From the NCBI GenBank assembly GCA_020722545.1, contig DYKQ01000002.1, positions 1 to 64,000 on the forward strand: DNA of 64,000 bases, in the 5' to 3' direction. This stretch comes from Thiomonas intermedia. Its GTDB lineage: Bacteria; Pseudomonadota; Gammaproteobacteria; Burkholderiales; Burkholderiaceae_C. Each line of letters begins with the position of its first letter. Position 1 is the first letter of the stretch. Under the pieces are notes generated by a model. That model ran no database searches. It was not told where the DNA came from and saw only the letters and a list, made by a program, of their open reading frames with translations. This document shows positions 25,152 through 33,683 of this stretch, in pieces. A program made the position numbers and the translations under genes.

Positions 25152-25655
25152 ATGAACAAAACCCTCATTGCTTTGACCCTGGCCGCGGCCAGCACCCTTG
25201 CCGCCAACGCCCAGGCCGAATCGGCTACCTGGACGCAGAAAATCATCACGCCGGAAACGGCGCTCAAGGCCGCCGAAGCCGCCAAGGCCGAATGCGTCAA
25301 GCGCGGCTGGCAGGTGGCGGTGGCCGTGACCGACCCGTCGGGGCTGCCGTTGGTGATGCTGCGCGACCGCTTCGCCGGCTGGCACACCGTGGCAGCGGCG
25401 GAAGGCAAGGCGCGCACGGCGGCGAGCTGGCGGGAGTCCACCAGCTCGCTGGCGGAGCGGGTGAACAAACCCGGCTCTGCCGAGCAAGCCATCAAGAACC
25501 TGCCCGGCGTGGTGATGATCGGCGGCGGCATGCCGATTGACGCGGCCGGACAGATGGTGGGCGCCATCGGCGTATCGGGCGCGCCGGGCGGCGCCAACGA
25601 TGACCTCTGCGCCAAAGCCGGGTTGAATGCCGTCGAGGGCGATCTGGCGTTTTGA
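25152..25655 (+). CDS. GlcG/HbpS-like secreted heme-binding family protein
   Basis: The 167-aa protein has a signal peptide (residues 1-22, cut probably after NAQA) and the GlcG/HbpS fold: AAEAAKAECVKRGWQVAVAV and the glycine-rich GVVMIGGGMPI. Members bind heme or degradation products or act as redox sensors. It should be periplasmic. The reason for its place in the arsenic island is unclear; GlcG-like proteins recur in such islands. No ribosome site is evident. Confidence 0.75.
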   Translation: MNKTLIALTLAAASTLAANAQAESATWTQKIITPETALKAAEAAKAECVKRGWQVAVAVTDPSGLPLVMLRDRFAGWHTVAAAEGKARTAASWRESTSSLAERVNKPGSAEQAIKNLPGVVMIGGGMPIDAAGQMVGAIGVSGAPGGANDDLCAKAGLNAVEGDLAF

Positions 25656-25727
25656 GCCGTTTTTGACTCTTTTTAACTGACTCAGCGCGCCGCCAGTGGC
25701 GGCTCTGCATTTCCTTGAGGTTCGGCG

Positions 25728-26453
25728 ATGTCCATCGACCTGCTGCAAGACCTACCCAACCTCGATACCGCGCTGCTGCCCTCAAACAGCGCGCGGGCGT
25801 TTGAGACCATCGGGCAAAGCACCCACCCGCCGCGTATCGGTCTGCTGTACGGCTCGGTACGCGAGCGCTCCTACAGCCGCCTTGCCCTGCTTGAGGCGCA
25901 GCGCATCCTGCACCATCTGGGCGCGCAGACGCGGCTGTTTCATCCGCACGGCCTGCCGCTGCCCGACGACGCATCGCCCGATCACCCCAAGGTGCAAGAG
26001 TTGCGCGAACTGGTGCAGTGGTCAGAAGGGATGGTGTGGTCGTCGCCCGAGCGGCACGGCGCCATGACGGGCATCATGAAAGCGCAGATCGACTGGATTC
26101 CGCTGTCCATCGGGGCGGTGCGCCCGACCCAGGGGAAAACGCTTGCAGTGATGCAGGTCTGCGGCGGATCGCAGTCTTTCAACGCGGTCAATCAGATGCG
26201 CATTCTCGGCCGCTGGATGCGCATGATCACCATCCCCAATCAGTCCTCGGTCGCCAAGGCTTACCAGGAGTTCGACGAGGCGGGGCGCATGAAGCCTTCG
26301 GCGTATTACGACCGCATCGTCGATGTCATGGAGGAACTGGTGAAATTCATCCTGCTCACCCGCGACATCTCCGACCTCCTGGTCGACCGCTACAGCGAGC
26401 GCAAGGAAAATGCCGCCGCCCTGAGCGCCCGAGTCGACCAGGGCCGGATTTGA
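25728..26453 (+). CDS. arsH: ArsH, NADPH-dependent FMN reductase / organoarsenical oxidase
   Basis: The 241-aa flavodoxin-like protein has the phosphate-binding loop [11 protein letters not shown] (about residues 43-53) and [22 protein letters not shown], both diagnostic of ArsH. It oxidises trivalent methylarsenicals and aromatic arsenicals to the less toxic pentavalent form and has quinone or metal reductase activity. GAGG is 10 bases before the ATG. It fits with arsI and arsP nearby. Confidence 0.93.
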   Translation: MSIDLLQDLPNLDTALLPSNSARAFETIGQSTHPPRIGLLYGSVRERSYSRLALLEAQRILHHLGAQTRLFHPHGLPLPDDASPDHPKVQELRELVQWSEGMVWSSPERHGAMTGIMKAQIDWIPLSIGAVRPTQGKTLAVMQVCGGSQSFNAVNQMRILGRWMRMITIPNQSSVAKAYQEFDEAGRMKPSAYYDRIVDVMEELVKFILLTRDISDLLVDRYSERKENAAALSARVDQGRI

Positions 26454-26585
26454 TCGGCGCCAAAATCGCCAGACACAATTTGCGACACCTTGCCCAGCAT
26501 CTTTTTGGCTCCTGATGCGTCAACTTCCATGAGGCGCCGATCTACGGCGCCCAGATCCACCCAACCCCAACACAGGAGCTTCGAA

Positions 26586-26963
26586 ATGACCACCCCGACC
26601 CAACCCTCTGCCCAAGAACTGCTGGCCAAAATGCGCGCCGGCATGGGCCGTGTGCCTGCCGCGATCGAAAAATCCACCGTGGTCGATGACGGCCTGATTC
26701 AGGAGCACATGCGCTCGCGCATGTACGCCATGCCGGCAGAAGGCGCACTCGACGAACAGACCCGCACCCTCATCTACCTGGCCGCGGCGCTGGCCGGCTC
26801 CAGCCCGGCCTGCGTGCGCGCCATGGCCGACAAAGTGGTGCAGCAGGGCATCCCCAAGGCCAAAGTGCTGGAAACCGTGCACATCGCCCGCTTTGCCATG
26901 GCCACCAAGATGATCGGCGATGCCGAGCCGGTGTTCGACGCGCTGGTTGGCGCGCAGAAGTAA
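26586..26963 (+). CDS. Carboxymuconolactone decarboxylase-like protein without CxxC
   Basis: The 125-aa helical protein shows the family fold (TLIYLAAALAGSSPACVRAMADKVVQQG) but only one cysteine where AhpD-type members have CxxC, so the peroxidase-type redox activity is unlikely. The start at 26586 follows AGGAGCTTCGAA; earlier in-frame starts lack a ribosome site. It lies 132 bases after arsH and 21 bases before the next gene. Function unknown. Confidence 0.75.
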   Translation: MTTPTQPSAQELLAKMRAGMGRVPAAIEKSTVVDDGLIQEHMRSRMYAMPAEGALDEQTRTLIYLAAALAGSSPACVRAMADKVVQQGIPKAKVLETVHIARFAMATKMIGDAEPVFDALVGAQK

Positions 26964-26984
26964 TCCGCTTCCAGGAGATCCAGC

Positions 26985-27920
26985 ATGAACACCCTTTCAA
27001 GTCCCACGGCCCCCATGCACGGCTATACGCTTGCGCATCCCTGGTCTGCCGATGCCCTGCGCGGGCTCGACGGCGCCGTCACCCTGTACGCCGAGCTGCG
27101 TGTGATCGGCGCGCAGCACAGCGCCCTGCTCGCCGCCATCGATGCCCTGGGCGCGGCGCTGCGCGACAAGCCGGGCTTCGTGCAGCTCGCGCTCAAGCAG
27201 ATGAGCGGCGACTCCACCATGGTGAAGAACTATCCCGAGACCTACAAAGGCGTGTTGGCGACGGCCTATCTCGACGGCGCCGAAGCGGGCGTGCAGCCCT
27301 ACTTTTATAGCCTGTTCATCCGCTTCGCCGACGCGGCCAGCGCCGCGGCTGCCGATCTCGAAGCCGACTTCGCCACGCGCCTGCAACCCCTGCTGCATGC
27401 CGGTGCCGCGCCGCAGTCGCCCGAGATGGCGGCCTACCGCGCGGTGTATCAGACCGTGGGCGCAGGCGACCGCAAAGGCATCTACACCACGGCGCAGCAG
27501 ATCGAAGCCTTTTTGCGCGCTCCGCTCGACCGACCCGAGCGCAACACCGTCACCGTGGAAAACCATGTGATGATCAACGATACCGACCGTGCGGCATGGG
27601 AACCCAAGGTCATGGCTCTGCTCGAAGTGGCGCAAAACACCTTCGAGCCGCAGAGCGACCCGGCGGGCGTGGGCCAGCCCGGCACGCGCGACAACCGCCT
27701 CTATCGCAAAGCGCTGTCCACCGAGATCCTGCGCAACGCGCATGCCGATGGCGGCCTGCGCGCGTACATCATGCACGGGCTATGGGAGTCGGTGTGGGAT
27801 CACGAAAACTCGCACCTCGACGCCCGTTTCATTGCGGCCGCCGGACCGGTGGGCGCCGCGGCCGTGGTCGGCCCGGTGGAGCCCTTCTACCTCACTCGCC
27901 GCCTCGTGCTGGCTGACTGA
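26985..27920 (+). CDS. Unrecognised 311-aa soluble protein in the arsenic island
   Basis: I do not recognise this family. The product lacks a signal peptide and membrane segments. Notable are [15 protein letters not shown], the repeated Ala-rich helices and a C-terminal [10 protein letters not shown]. It contains no cysteine, so direct thiol-arsenic chemistry is unlikely. AGGAGATCCAGC precedes the ATG. It is followed without a gap by the aquaporin gene, so the two are translationally linked. Confidence 0.7.
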   Translation: MNTLSSPTAPMHGYTLAHPWSADALRGLDGAVTLYAELRVIGAQHSALLAAIDALGAALRDKPGFVQLALKQMSGDSTMVKNYPETYKGVLATAYLDGAEAGVQPYFYSLFIRFADAASAAAADLEADFATRLQPLLHAGAAPQSPEMAAYRAVYQTVGAGDRKGIYTTAQQIEAFLRAPLDRPERNTVTVENHVMINDTDRAAWEPKVMALLEVAQNTFEPQSDPAGVGQPGTRDNRLYRKALSTEILRNAHADGGLRAYIMHGLWESVWDHENSHLDARFIAAAGPVGAAAVVGPVEPFYLTRRLVLAD

Positions 27921-28652
27921 ATGAGCCCGCAGGCCGCCGTCGATTCCGCCCCGAGCGCCTGGGAGCGCCTGGGACGCCCCATGCTGGCGGAGTTTCTCGG
28001 CACCGCCGTGTTGCTCATCGCCGTGGTCGGCTCGGGCATCATGGCGGCGCAGCTCTCGCCGACCAACACCGGCGTGGCGCTGCTGGCCAACGCCATTGCC
28101 ACGGCCAGCGTGCTGTATGTGCTGATCACGGTCTTCGGGCCGCGCTCGGGCGCGCATTTCAACCCGGTGGTGACCGGCGTGTTCTGGCTGAAGCGCGACA
28201 TCAGGGGATCGCTCGCTCTGGGCTACATCCTGGCGCAACTGCTGGGCGCCGTGGTCGGGGTGTGGCTGGCCAATGCCATGTTCGATCTGCCCGTGCTGCA
28301 GGTCTCGACCCATCTGCGCGGCGGCAGCGGCCAGTGGCTGGGCGAAGTCATCGCCACATTCGGCCTCATCCTCACCATTCTCGGCGGCAAACGCCAGATG
28401 CCCGGACAAGTGCCGGTGCTGGTAGCCGCCTGGATTGCCGGAGCCTACTGGTTCACCTCGTCCACCAGCTTTGCCAACCCCGCAGTGACCTTGGCCCGCA
28501 CCCTCACCGACACCTTTGCCGGCATCGCCCCGGCCAGCGCGCCCGGCTTCATCGTGGCGCAGATCGTCGGCGCGCTGCTGGCCTTGCTCATCCTGCCACG
28601 TCTGTTTTACGGCACCTGGCTGGGCCTGGACAAACCGCCGCGCGAACCCTGA
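27921..28652 (+). CDS. Aquaglyceroporin-family channel (AqpS-like)
   Basis: The 243-aa MIP channel has six helices and two half-loops. The second NPA box is intact (FANPAVTLART) but the first reads NPV (HFNPVV). The selectivity Arg of the second loop is present. Aquaporins in ars operons (AqpS) pass arsenite down its gradient and can stand in for ArsB, or carry methylarsenicals. The start directly follows the previous stop (TGA-ATG). Confidence 0.82.
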   Translation: MSPQAAVDSAPSAWERLGRPMLAEFLGTAVLLIAVVGSGIMAAQLSPTNTGVALLANAIATASVLYVLITVFGPRSGAHFNPVVTGVFWLKRDIRGSLALGYILAQLLGAVVGVWLANAMFDLPVLQVSTHLRGGSGQWLGEVIATFGLILTILGGKRQMPGQVPVLVAAWIAGAYWFTSSTSFANPAVTLARTLTDTFAGIAPASAPGFIVAQIVGALLALLILPRLFYGTWLGLDKPPREP

Positions 28653-28695
28653 TCGCAGCGCTCACCTACTTCACTCGTTCACTGGAAAGACCACC

Positions 28696-29148
28696 ATGAC
28701 TTCCGCCCCCGCATTTCCTGCCGCCCATGAGTTCCACATGAGCCTGCGCGTCGCCGATCTGGAGCGCAGCACGGCGTTCTACACCGCGTTTTTCGGCCTG
28801 CCGCCCAAAGACCGCACCGCCCGCTACAGCACCTTCATCGTGCCGCATCTGCACCTCAATCTGGTTCTGCTGGTCAACGACCGTGGCGAGACGCTCGACA
28901 CCTACAGCCTCTACCACCTCGGTCTGGGTGTGGCGGGCAAGGCCGAGGTCATCGCCGCCCACCATGCCGCCGTGGCCGCGGGCGCAGAAATCGTCAAGCC
29001 CCCGCGCACCACCTGGCGCGGCACGCCGCTGCACGAACTGTGGCTGCGCGACCCCAGCGGCTATCTGCTTGAGGTCTATGCCCGGCTCACCGATGCCGAA
29101 CTGGCGCAGATGCCCGCCGATCAAGAGCCTGTGTTTCTGCTCGACTGA
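28696..29148 (+). CDS. VOC/glyoxalase-family protein (ArsI-related)
   Basis: The 150-aa protein is a two-module VOC fold (FHMSLRVADLERSTAFYTAFF and HELWLRDPSGYLLEVYARL, the latter ending with the metal-ligand Glu). It resembles ArsI and glyoxalase-like proteins but lacks the vicinal cysteine pair, so it is not a second C-As lyase. It may bind another metal or toxin. GGAAAG lies 10 bases upstream of the ATG at 28696; a longer reading overlaps the channel gene. Confidence 0.75.
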   Translation: MTSAPAFPAAHEFHMSLRVADLERSTAFYTAFFGLPPKDRTARYSTFIVPHLHLNLVLLVNDRGETLDTYSLYHLGLGVAGKAEVIAAHHAAVAAGAEIVKPPRTTWRGTPLHELWLRDPSGYLLEVYARLTDAELAQMPADQEPVFLLD

Positions 29149-29185
29149 CGCCCTCGTCCGAGCTTGATCGCGATAAGATCAGTTC

Positions 29186-29473
29186 ATGACCTGTGCCATC
29201 GGCTCCCACGACTGCCCCATCCGGTTCGAGATTCTCGGCTCCGGCCTCGATGCGGAAAAACTCAAACGCCGTCTGTCCTGCGCACTCGGCGGCCTGGGGT
29301 GGCGAGCGCAGATTCGGCTGCAAGCGGATGCGCATCGGGCCCTTGACCTGGGCGCCACCCGCGACCCGGTTCTGCTGGCCGACGGGGTTCTGTTTGCGCA
29401 GGGGCTGCCGCGCACAGAAGAACTCGAAGCGCTGCTGCGAGCGCGCATCGGCGTGCCCCCCGATCTCACCTGA
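29186..29473 (+). CDS. Small protein with possible thioredoxin-like fold
   Basis: The 95-aa protein begins MTCAIGSHDCPIRFEILGSG and contains PVLLADGVLFAQGLPRTEEL, which resembles the cis-proline half of small thioredoxins like the one at 24875. However, it lacks a proper CxxC: Cys3, Cys10 and a later Cys31 are not in that spacing. The weak -10 like TAAGAT 7 bases before the ATG and absence of a ribosome site suggest a leaderless start. Function unknown; 6 bases before the CDF gene. Confidence 0.5.
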   Translation: MTCAIGSHDCPIRFEILGSGLDAEKLKRRLSCALGGLGWRAQIRLQADAHRALDLGATRDPVLLADGVLFAQGLPRTEELEALLRARIGVPPDLT

Positions 29474-29479
29474 ACGACC

Positions 29480-30427
29480 ATGAGTCACGACCACGCTCAC
29501 GCGCATCACGACCTGCCGCAGGACTTCGGCGCCCGATTCGCTCTGGGCATCGGCCTGAACATCGCCTTCGTCGTGATCGAGGCGTTCTATGGCTGGCGCG
29601 CGGGATCGCTGGCGCTGCTGGCCGATGCGGGGCACAACCTGGGCGATGTCGGCGGACTGGCGCTGGGCTGGGCCGGACTGGCCGCGGGTCGGCTGCACGC
29701 CAGCGACCGCCACACCTACGGCTGGCAGCGTGCGTCCATCCTGGCCAGCTTCCTCAATGCCGTCCTGCTGCTGGTGCTCATGGGCGGGCTGGCGCTCGAA
29801 GCGTTCCAGCGCCTGGCGCACCCCGGCGGGGTCGATGAATGGCCGGTGCTGATCGTTGCGGCGGTCGGGATTCTGATCAACGGCGCCACGGCCTGGCTGT
29901 TCGCTTCGGGCGCCCGAAGCGATCTGAACATCCGTGGCGCCTTCCTGCATATGGCGGCGGACGCGCTGGTGTCGCTGGGCGTGGTCATCAGCGCGGTCGT
30001 GGTTCTGGCAACGGGCTGGATGTGGCTGGACCCGGCCATTTCCCTGGTCATCGTCGCCGTGGTGGTGTGGGGAACCTGGTCGCTGTTCTCGCAATCGCTG
30101 CACCTGATGTTCGACGGCGTGCCGCGGGAAGTCGATCTGCCGACGGTGCGCGGTCGACTCCTCGGGCTGGAAGGCGTCTTGGCGCTGCACGATCTGCATG
30201 TCTGGGCGCTGTCCACCTCGAAGGTCAGCCTGACCGCGCATCTCGTGGTACGCCAAGGGGTCGATTCCGCCGCGCTGCTCGAACACGCCGAACACATGCT
30301 GCATGACGCGTTCGACATCACCCATGTCACGCTGCAACTGGAAACCGAGGATTTCGCAGCGCGTTGCGCGCTTGCCGCCGCAGCCGCAGCCTGCCCGGGA
30401 AGCGCCGCGCCGAGCCCAGCCCGATGA
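29480..30427 (+). CDS. Cation diffusion facilitator (CzcD/ZitB-like)
   Basis: The 315-aa protein has a His-rich N-terminus (SHDHAHAHHD), six helices with the metal-site pairs HxxxD (LLADAGHNLGD and HMAADALVS), and a C-terminal cytoplasmic domain (LHDLHVWAL). It exports Zn2+ (or Co2+, Cd2+) in exchange for protons. The C-terminal tail past residue 300 is Ala-rich and Cys-poor. It lies 6 bases after the small protein gene and is the end of the arsenic/metal block. Confidence 0.9.
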   Translation: MSHDHAHAHHDLPQDFGARFALGIGLNIAFVVIEAFYGWRAGSLALLADAGHNLGDVGGLALGWAGLAAGRLHASDRHTYGWQRASILASFLNAVLLLVLMGGLALEAFQRLAHPGGVDEWPVLIVAAVGILINGATAWLFASGARSDLNIRGAFLHMAADALVSLGVVISAVVVLATGWMWLDPAISLVIVAVVVWGTWSLFSQSLHLMFDGVPREVDLPTVRGRLLGLEGVLALHDLHVWALSTSKVSLTAHLVVRQGVDSAALLEHAEHMLHDAFDITHVTLQLETEDFAARCALAAAAAACPGSAAPSPAR

Positions 30428-30525
30428 ACCGCCTGGCGACGGCAGCTCGGTCGTCCGATGCTGCGGTGGATGCGGAACTGAGCCTGCCCGGCTTCGCGCT
30501 GCTGTTTTCCACCTCCCTGCTGCCT

Positions 30526-30591
30526 GGCGTCGCGCCCGCGACCTGCTGGTGCTGCATGAAGGCGACCGCATTCCGGCCGATGCCCAGCCTG
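30526..30591 (+). pseudogene. Possible relic of a P-type ATPase actuator domain
   Basis: In one forward frame these bases read RARDLLVLHEGDRIPADA, the conserved stretch of the actuator domain in cation-pumping P-type ATPases (compare GD(I/L)V-x-GD-x-(I/V)PAD). No other ATPase motif survives between the CDF stop and osmC, which are 231 bases apart. The rest of the gap has no convincing gene: an 82-aa reading starts by an ATGA overlap with the CDF stop but has no recognisable composition. Confidence 0.35.
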
Positions 30592-30658
30592 GCTGCATCC
30601 TTTCACCCCGTGCATCGTCTTCTCTGCACAAGACAAACCAAAACCCCTGGAGGTTTCC

Positions 30659-31096
30659 ATGCTCACCTATGACGTGACGCTCGACCGCCTCGATGCGCAC
30701 GGCGCGCAGGCGCGTTGCAAAGACGCATGCATCGCCATCGATTCGGCGCTCGACGGCCGCTTGGACGCGTTCAATCCCGCCGAGTTGCTGCTCGCCGCGG
30801 TGGGCGCGTGCATGCTCAAGAACATCGAGCGCGTTGCGCCCATTCTCAAATTCCGCTTTCGCGGAGTGCACATCGCCGTGCACGGCGAGCGACAAGATGC
30901 GCCGCCGAAAATGGCGCGAATCACTTACCGCATCGTCATCGATACCGACGAAGACGACCACCGCCTCGCCTTGTTGCATCGCAATGTGCAGCAGTTCGGC
31001 ACGGTGTACAACACGGTCGCGGGATGTACCTCTCTCGAAGGCCGCATCGAACGCGGCAGTCTGCCCTCGCCCCAGCCCTGTGCCGATCCATCATGA
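30659..31096 (+). CDS. OsmC-family protein
   Basis: The 145-aa protein has the OsmC fold with the peroxidatic Cys in AELLLAAVGACMLKNIE and the second cysteine in VAGCTSLEG, so it may be a thiol peroxidase for organic hydroperoxides. GGAGG lies 5 bases upstream of the ATG. The stop overlaps the next start as ATGA, so it is tied to the efflux operon that follows. Confidence 0.85.
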   Translation: MLTYDVTLDRLDAHGAQARCKDACIAIDSALDGRLDAFNPAELLLAAVGACMLKNIERVAPILKFRFRGVHIAVHGERQDAPPKMARITYRIVIDTDEDDHRLALLHRNVQQFGTVYNTVAGCTSLEGRIERGSLPSPQPCADPS

Positions 31097-32508
31097 AGCG
31101 AAATTTTCCGCACCAGCCCACGCGGCTGCGCGCTCTTGCAGCGCTCGTTTTCCTTTCTGCGGCCCAGGCATCGCTGGCGCAGCAGCCTCCTGCGACGCAG
31201 GCGCCAAGCCCAGCCGTTGCGCTAACGGGCGCCGCCGCTGCCGCAGCCTCGGCGCCCGCGGCCGATCTGGCTGCGGTGTTGCAGACCATCGCCGCACGCT
31301 CCCCCGACGTGCTCGCCGCCCAGTCCGCCAAAGCGCAGGCCGATGCGCAGGTACGGCAGGCGCGCGCGGCGTGGTTCGGCAAGGTCGATGCCTACGCCAC
31401 GAGCCAGCACTACAACGACCCGCGGCTGACTCGCGCGATCACCCTGCCGCCCAATGTGGCGGCTTACCCCTTTTCGGCAGATCAGTTCGGCTACGGCCTG
31501 AACGCGCAACTCCCCATCGACCTCAGCGGCCAGATCGCCGCCGAGGTCGATGCCGCGCGCGCTCGCGCCGCCGGCGCGCAGTGGAGCGCCGAGGACGTGC
31601 GGCTGCGCGCGCTGCTGCAAGGCGCCACCCTCTACCGCAATCTGCAGGCGCTGGCGGGACAGCGGCAGGCGCTCGACAAGCAGTTGCAGTCGCTGCAAGT
31701 CAGCGAGCGCGTGGCCGAGGCGGGACTGAAGGTGGGCAATATCGCCCGCGTCGATCTGCTGCGGGTGCAGGCGGCGGTGGCCGCGGTGCAGGCGCAGATC
31801 GCCGGCGTGGACGGGCAGGAGCGCAAGATGCGCGCGCAGCTCGCCGCGCTCATGGGCGTGCCGCGTGTCGATGCCGCCGTGCCGACGCCCGACGCCGGGC
31901 CGACGCACTTCCCGGCCAACGGGAATGTGCTGCCCCCGTCGATCCAGGCGGCGCAAAGCGCGCTCAAGGCCAGCCAGGACAAGGTGCGCGCGGCGCAGCG
32001 CGCCATGTTGCCGCAGTTCGCCGCCACCGGCGGCTGGAACCGCAACGCGGTGCATTGGGACCATCGTCCTGTGGACACTTGGCAGTTCAACCTCGGCGTA
32101 ACCTTCAATCTCTGGTCGGGCGGGGCGCAGACCGCCGCCGTGGATGCCGCGCAGGCCGCAGCCAACCAGGCGCAGCAACAACTTCAGGCCGCGCAAGACA
32201 ATCTGCGCGCCGCGCGTGACGGCGCGGTAGCGCTGTGGAACGCGCAGGATCAGTCGTGGCGTGCCGCCGAATCGGGCTTGCGCGCTGCAGCCGAGAGTGC
32301 CCGCATCGAGCAAGACCGTTTCAAGCACGGCCTGGGTTCGGCCACCGATCTGATCGCCGCCGAGGCCGCGCTGGCTTCGGCCCGCGCCAGTGTCGCCAGC
32401 GCCCTGGCCGGCTGGTGGCAGGCCGATGACGCCCTGCGCTACGCCTATGGCGAGCCGCCCGCCGCACTGCAAGCCGTCGATTCCACCTCTTCGAGCACTC
32501 AGCCATGA
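31093..32508 (+). CDS. TolC-family outer-membrane efflux protein
   Basis: The 471-aa protein has a signal peptide ending about residue 30 (SLAQQ), an Ala-Pro-rich linker and two outer-membrane efflux repeats (PDVLAAQSAKAQADAQV and PPSIQAAQSALKASQDKV). It is the exit duct of a TolC-MFP-RND operon whose genes each overlap by four bases (ATGA). Confidence 0.88.
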   Translation: MKRNFPHQPTRLRALAALVFLSAAQASLAQQPPATQAPSPAVALTGAAAAAASAPAADLAAVLQTIAARSPDVLAAQSAKAQADAQVRQARAAWFGKVDAYATSQHYNDPRLTRAITLPPNVAAYPFSADQFGYGLNAQLPIDLSGQIAAEVDAARARAAGAQWSAEDVRLRALLQGATLYRNLQALAGQRQALDKQLQSLQVSERVAEAGLKVGNIARVDLLRVQAAVAAVQAQIAGVDGQERKMRAQLAALMGVPRVDAAVPTPDAGPTHFPANGNVLPPSIQAAQSALKASQDKVRAAQRAMLPQFAATGGWNRNAVHWDHRPVDTWQFNLGVTFNLWSGGAQTAAVDAAQAAANQAQQQLQAAQDNLRAARDGAVALWNAQDQSWRAAESGLRAAAESARIEQDRFKHGLGSATDLIAAEAALASARASVASALAGWWQADDALRYAYGEPPAALQAVDSTSSSTQP

Positions 32509-33683
32509 ACACACCCGTCAAATCCTCCGCCGTCAAACCTAAGCGCAAACCCTGGTACTTGCTGCCCATCCCCATCCTGCTGATTGCGGGCGGGTTGTGG
32601 CTGCACTTTCACCGCCTGCATCAGGCCGATGCCAGCCCGCCCGCAGTCGCCACGCCTTGGGCGGTGCAAACCGGCACGGTGCAGCGCGGCGCCGTAGCCG
32701 CGAGCATGCAGAGCGTGGCCACCGTTGAAGCGCCCAACACCATCACGCTGGCGCCGCAGATCCAAGGCACGGTGACCTATGTCGGCCCGCGCGCCGGGGT
32801 GGCGGTCAAACGCGGAGCGCTCTTGGTGCGCATCGACGCGCGGCAGATCGCGAGCAATATCGAGGCGCTCTCGCAACAACGCATCGCCGCACGCGCCAAT
32901 GCCGACTATGCCGCCAAACAGCAGGCACGCATCGACGCGGTGCTGGCCGAAGGCGGGGTGAGCCAGGCGCAGGCCGATCAGGCGCGCACTGCCACCGACG
33001 CCGCTCGCGCTTCGGTGCAGGCGCTGTCCGATCAGATCACCGCGCTGCAAGTGCAACTCGGCTATGGCGAGATGCGTGCACCGCAGGACGCGGTGGTGGC
33101 GCAGCGGCTGGTCGAGGTGGGCGACACCGCCGCGCCCGGCAAGCCGGTGTATCAACTCACCGCCGGCAAGGGCGCCATCGTGCGCGTGAGCCTGCCGTCC
33201 GACCAGCTCGCGCAGGTGAAGGTGGGCGACACCCTGCGCCTCACCCAGGGCGGGCAGACGCTGGATCTACCCATCACCCGCATCGCCCCGGCGGTTAACG
33301 CCGCAGGGCTCGGCACGGTCGAGGCCGATGCGCCCAGCAGCCCCTTCGGCCTGCCCAGCGGCAGCAGCGTGGCCGCGAGCATCGAGTTGCGGTCGCAGAC
33401 GGCCGCGACGCTGACCGTGCCGGTCGCCGCGGTAATCGGCAGCGGCGAACAGGCGCATGTGCTGGCGTTCACGCCGGGCGCCAAGGCGAGCGAGCCCGGG
33501 CGGTTGCGCATCGTGCCGGTCAAGGTCTTGCAGGAAGGCGCGAACCGCGCCGCAGTCAGCGGGTCGCTCAAGCCCGGTGAGTCGGTGGTGGTCGGCCAGA
33601 CGGCCGTGCTGGCGCAAATGCGCGACGGCGACGCGGCGGTAACGACTGCGGCGTCCACGGCGGCAGCAGGAGCGGCGCAATGA
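32505..33683 (+). CDS. RND-type periplasmic adaptor (membrane fusion protein)
   Basis: The 392-aa protein has a short cytoplasmic start, one helix (WYLLPIPILLIAGGLWL), lipoyl halves (GTVTYVGPRAGVAVKRGALLV and GEMRAPQDAVVAQRLVEVGD), a coiled-coil hairpin and a barrel domain. It links the RND pump to the TolC-like protein. It overlaps both neighbours by four bases. Confidence 0.88.
   Translation: MNTPVKSSAVKPKRKPWYLLPIPILLIAGGLWLHFHRLHQADASPPAVATPWAVQTGTVQRGAVAASMQSVATVEAPNTITLAPQIQGTVTYVGPRAGVAVKRGALLVRIDARQIASNIEALSQQRIAARANADYAAKQQARIDAVLAEGGVSQAQADQARTATDAARASVQALSDQITALQVQLGYGEMRAPQDAVVAQRLVEVGDTAAPGKPVYQLTAGKGAIVRVSLPSDQLAQVKVGDTLRLTQGGQTLDLPITRIAPAVNAAGLGTVEADAPSSPFGLPSGSSVAASIELRSQTAATLTVPVAAVIGSGEQAHVLAFTPGAKASEPGRLRIVPVKVLQEGANRAAVSGSLKPGESVVVGQTAVLAQMRDGDAAVTTAASTAAAGAAQ

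Noticed and set aside
28696-29148. Second ArsI C-As lyase
   Set aside because: It has the VOC fold but lacks the adjacent cysteine pair that binds organoarsenicals.
29163-29180. TTGATCGCGATAAGATC as FNR box before the small gene at 29186
   Set aside because: Only one half-site matches; the second has 3 of 5 positions.
29087-30979. 630-codon open frame antisense to the CDF and osmC region
   Set aside because: It covers several real genes and two gaps on the opposite strand and has no recognisable domain.
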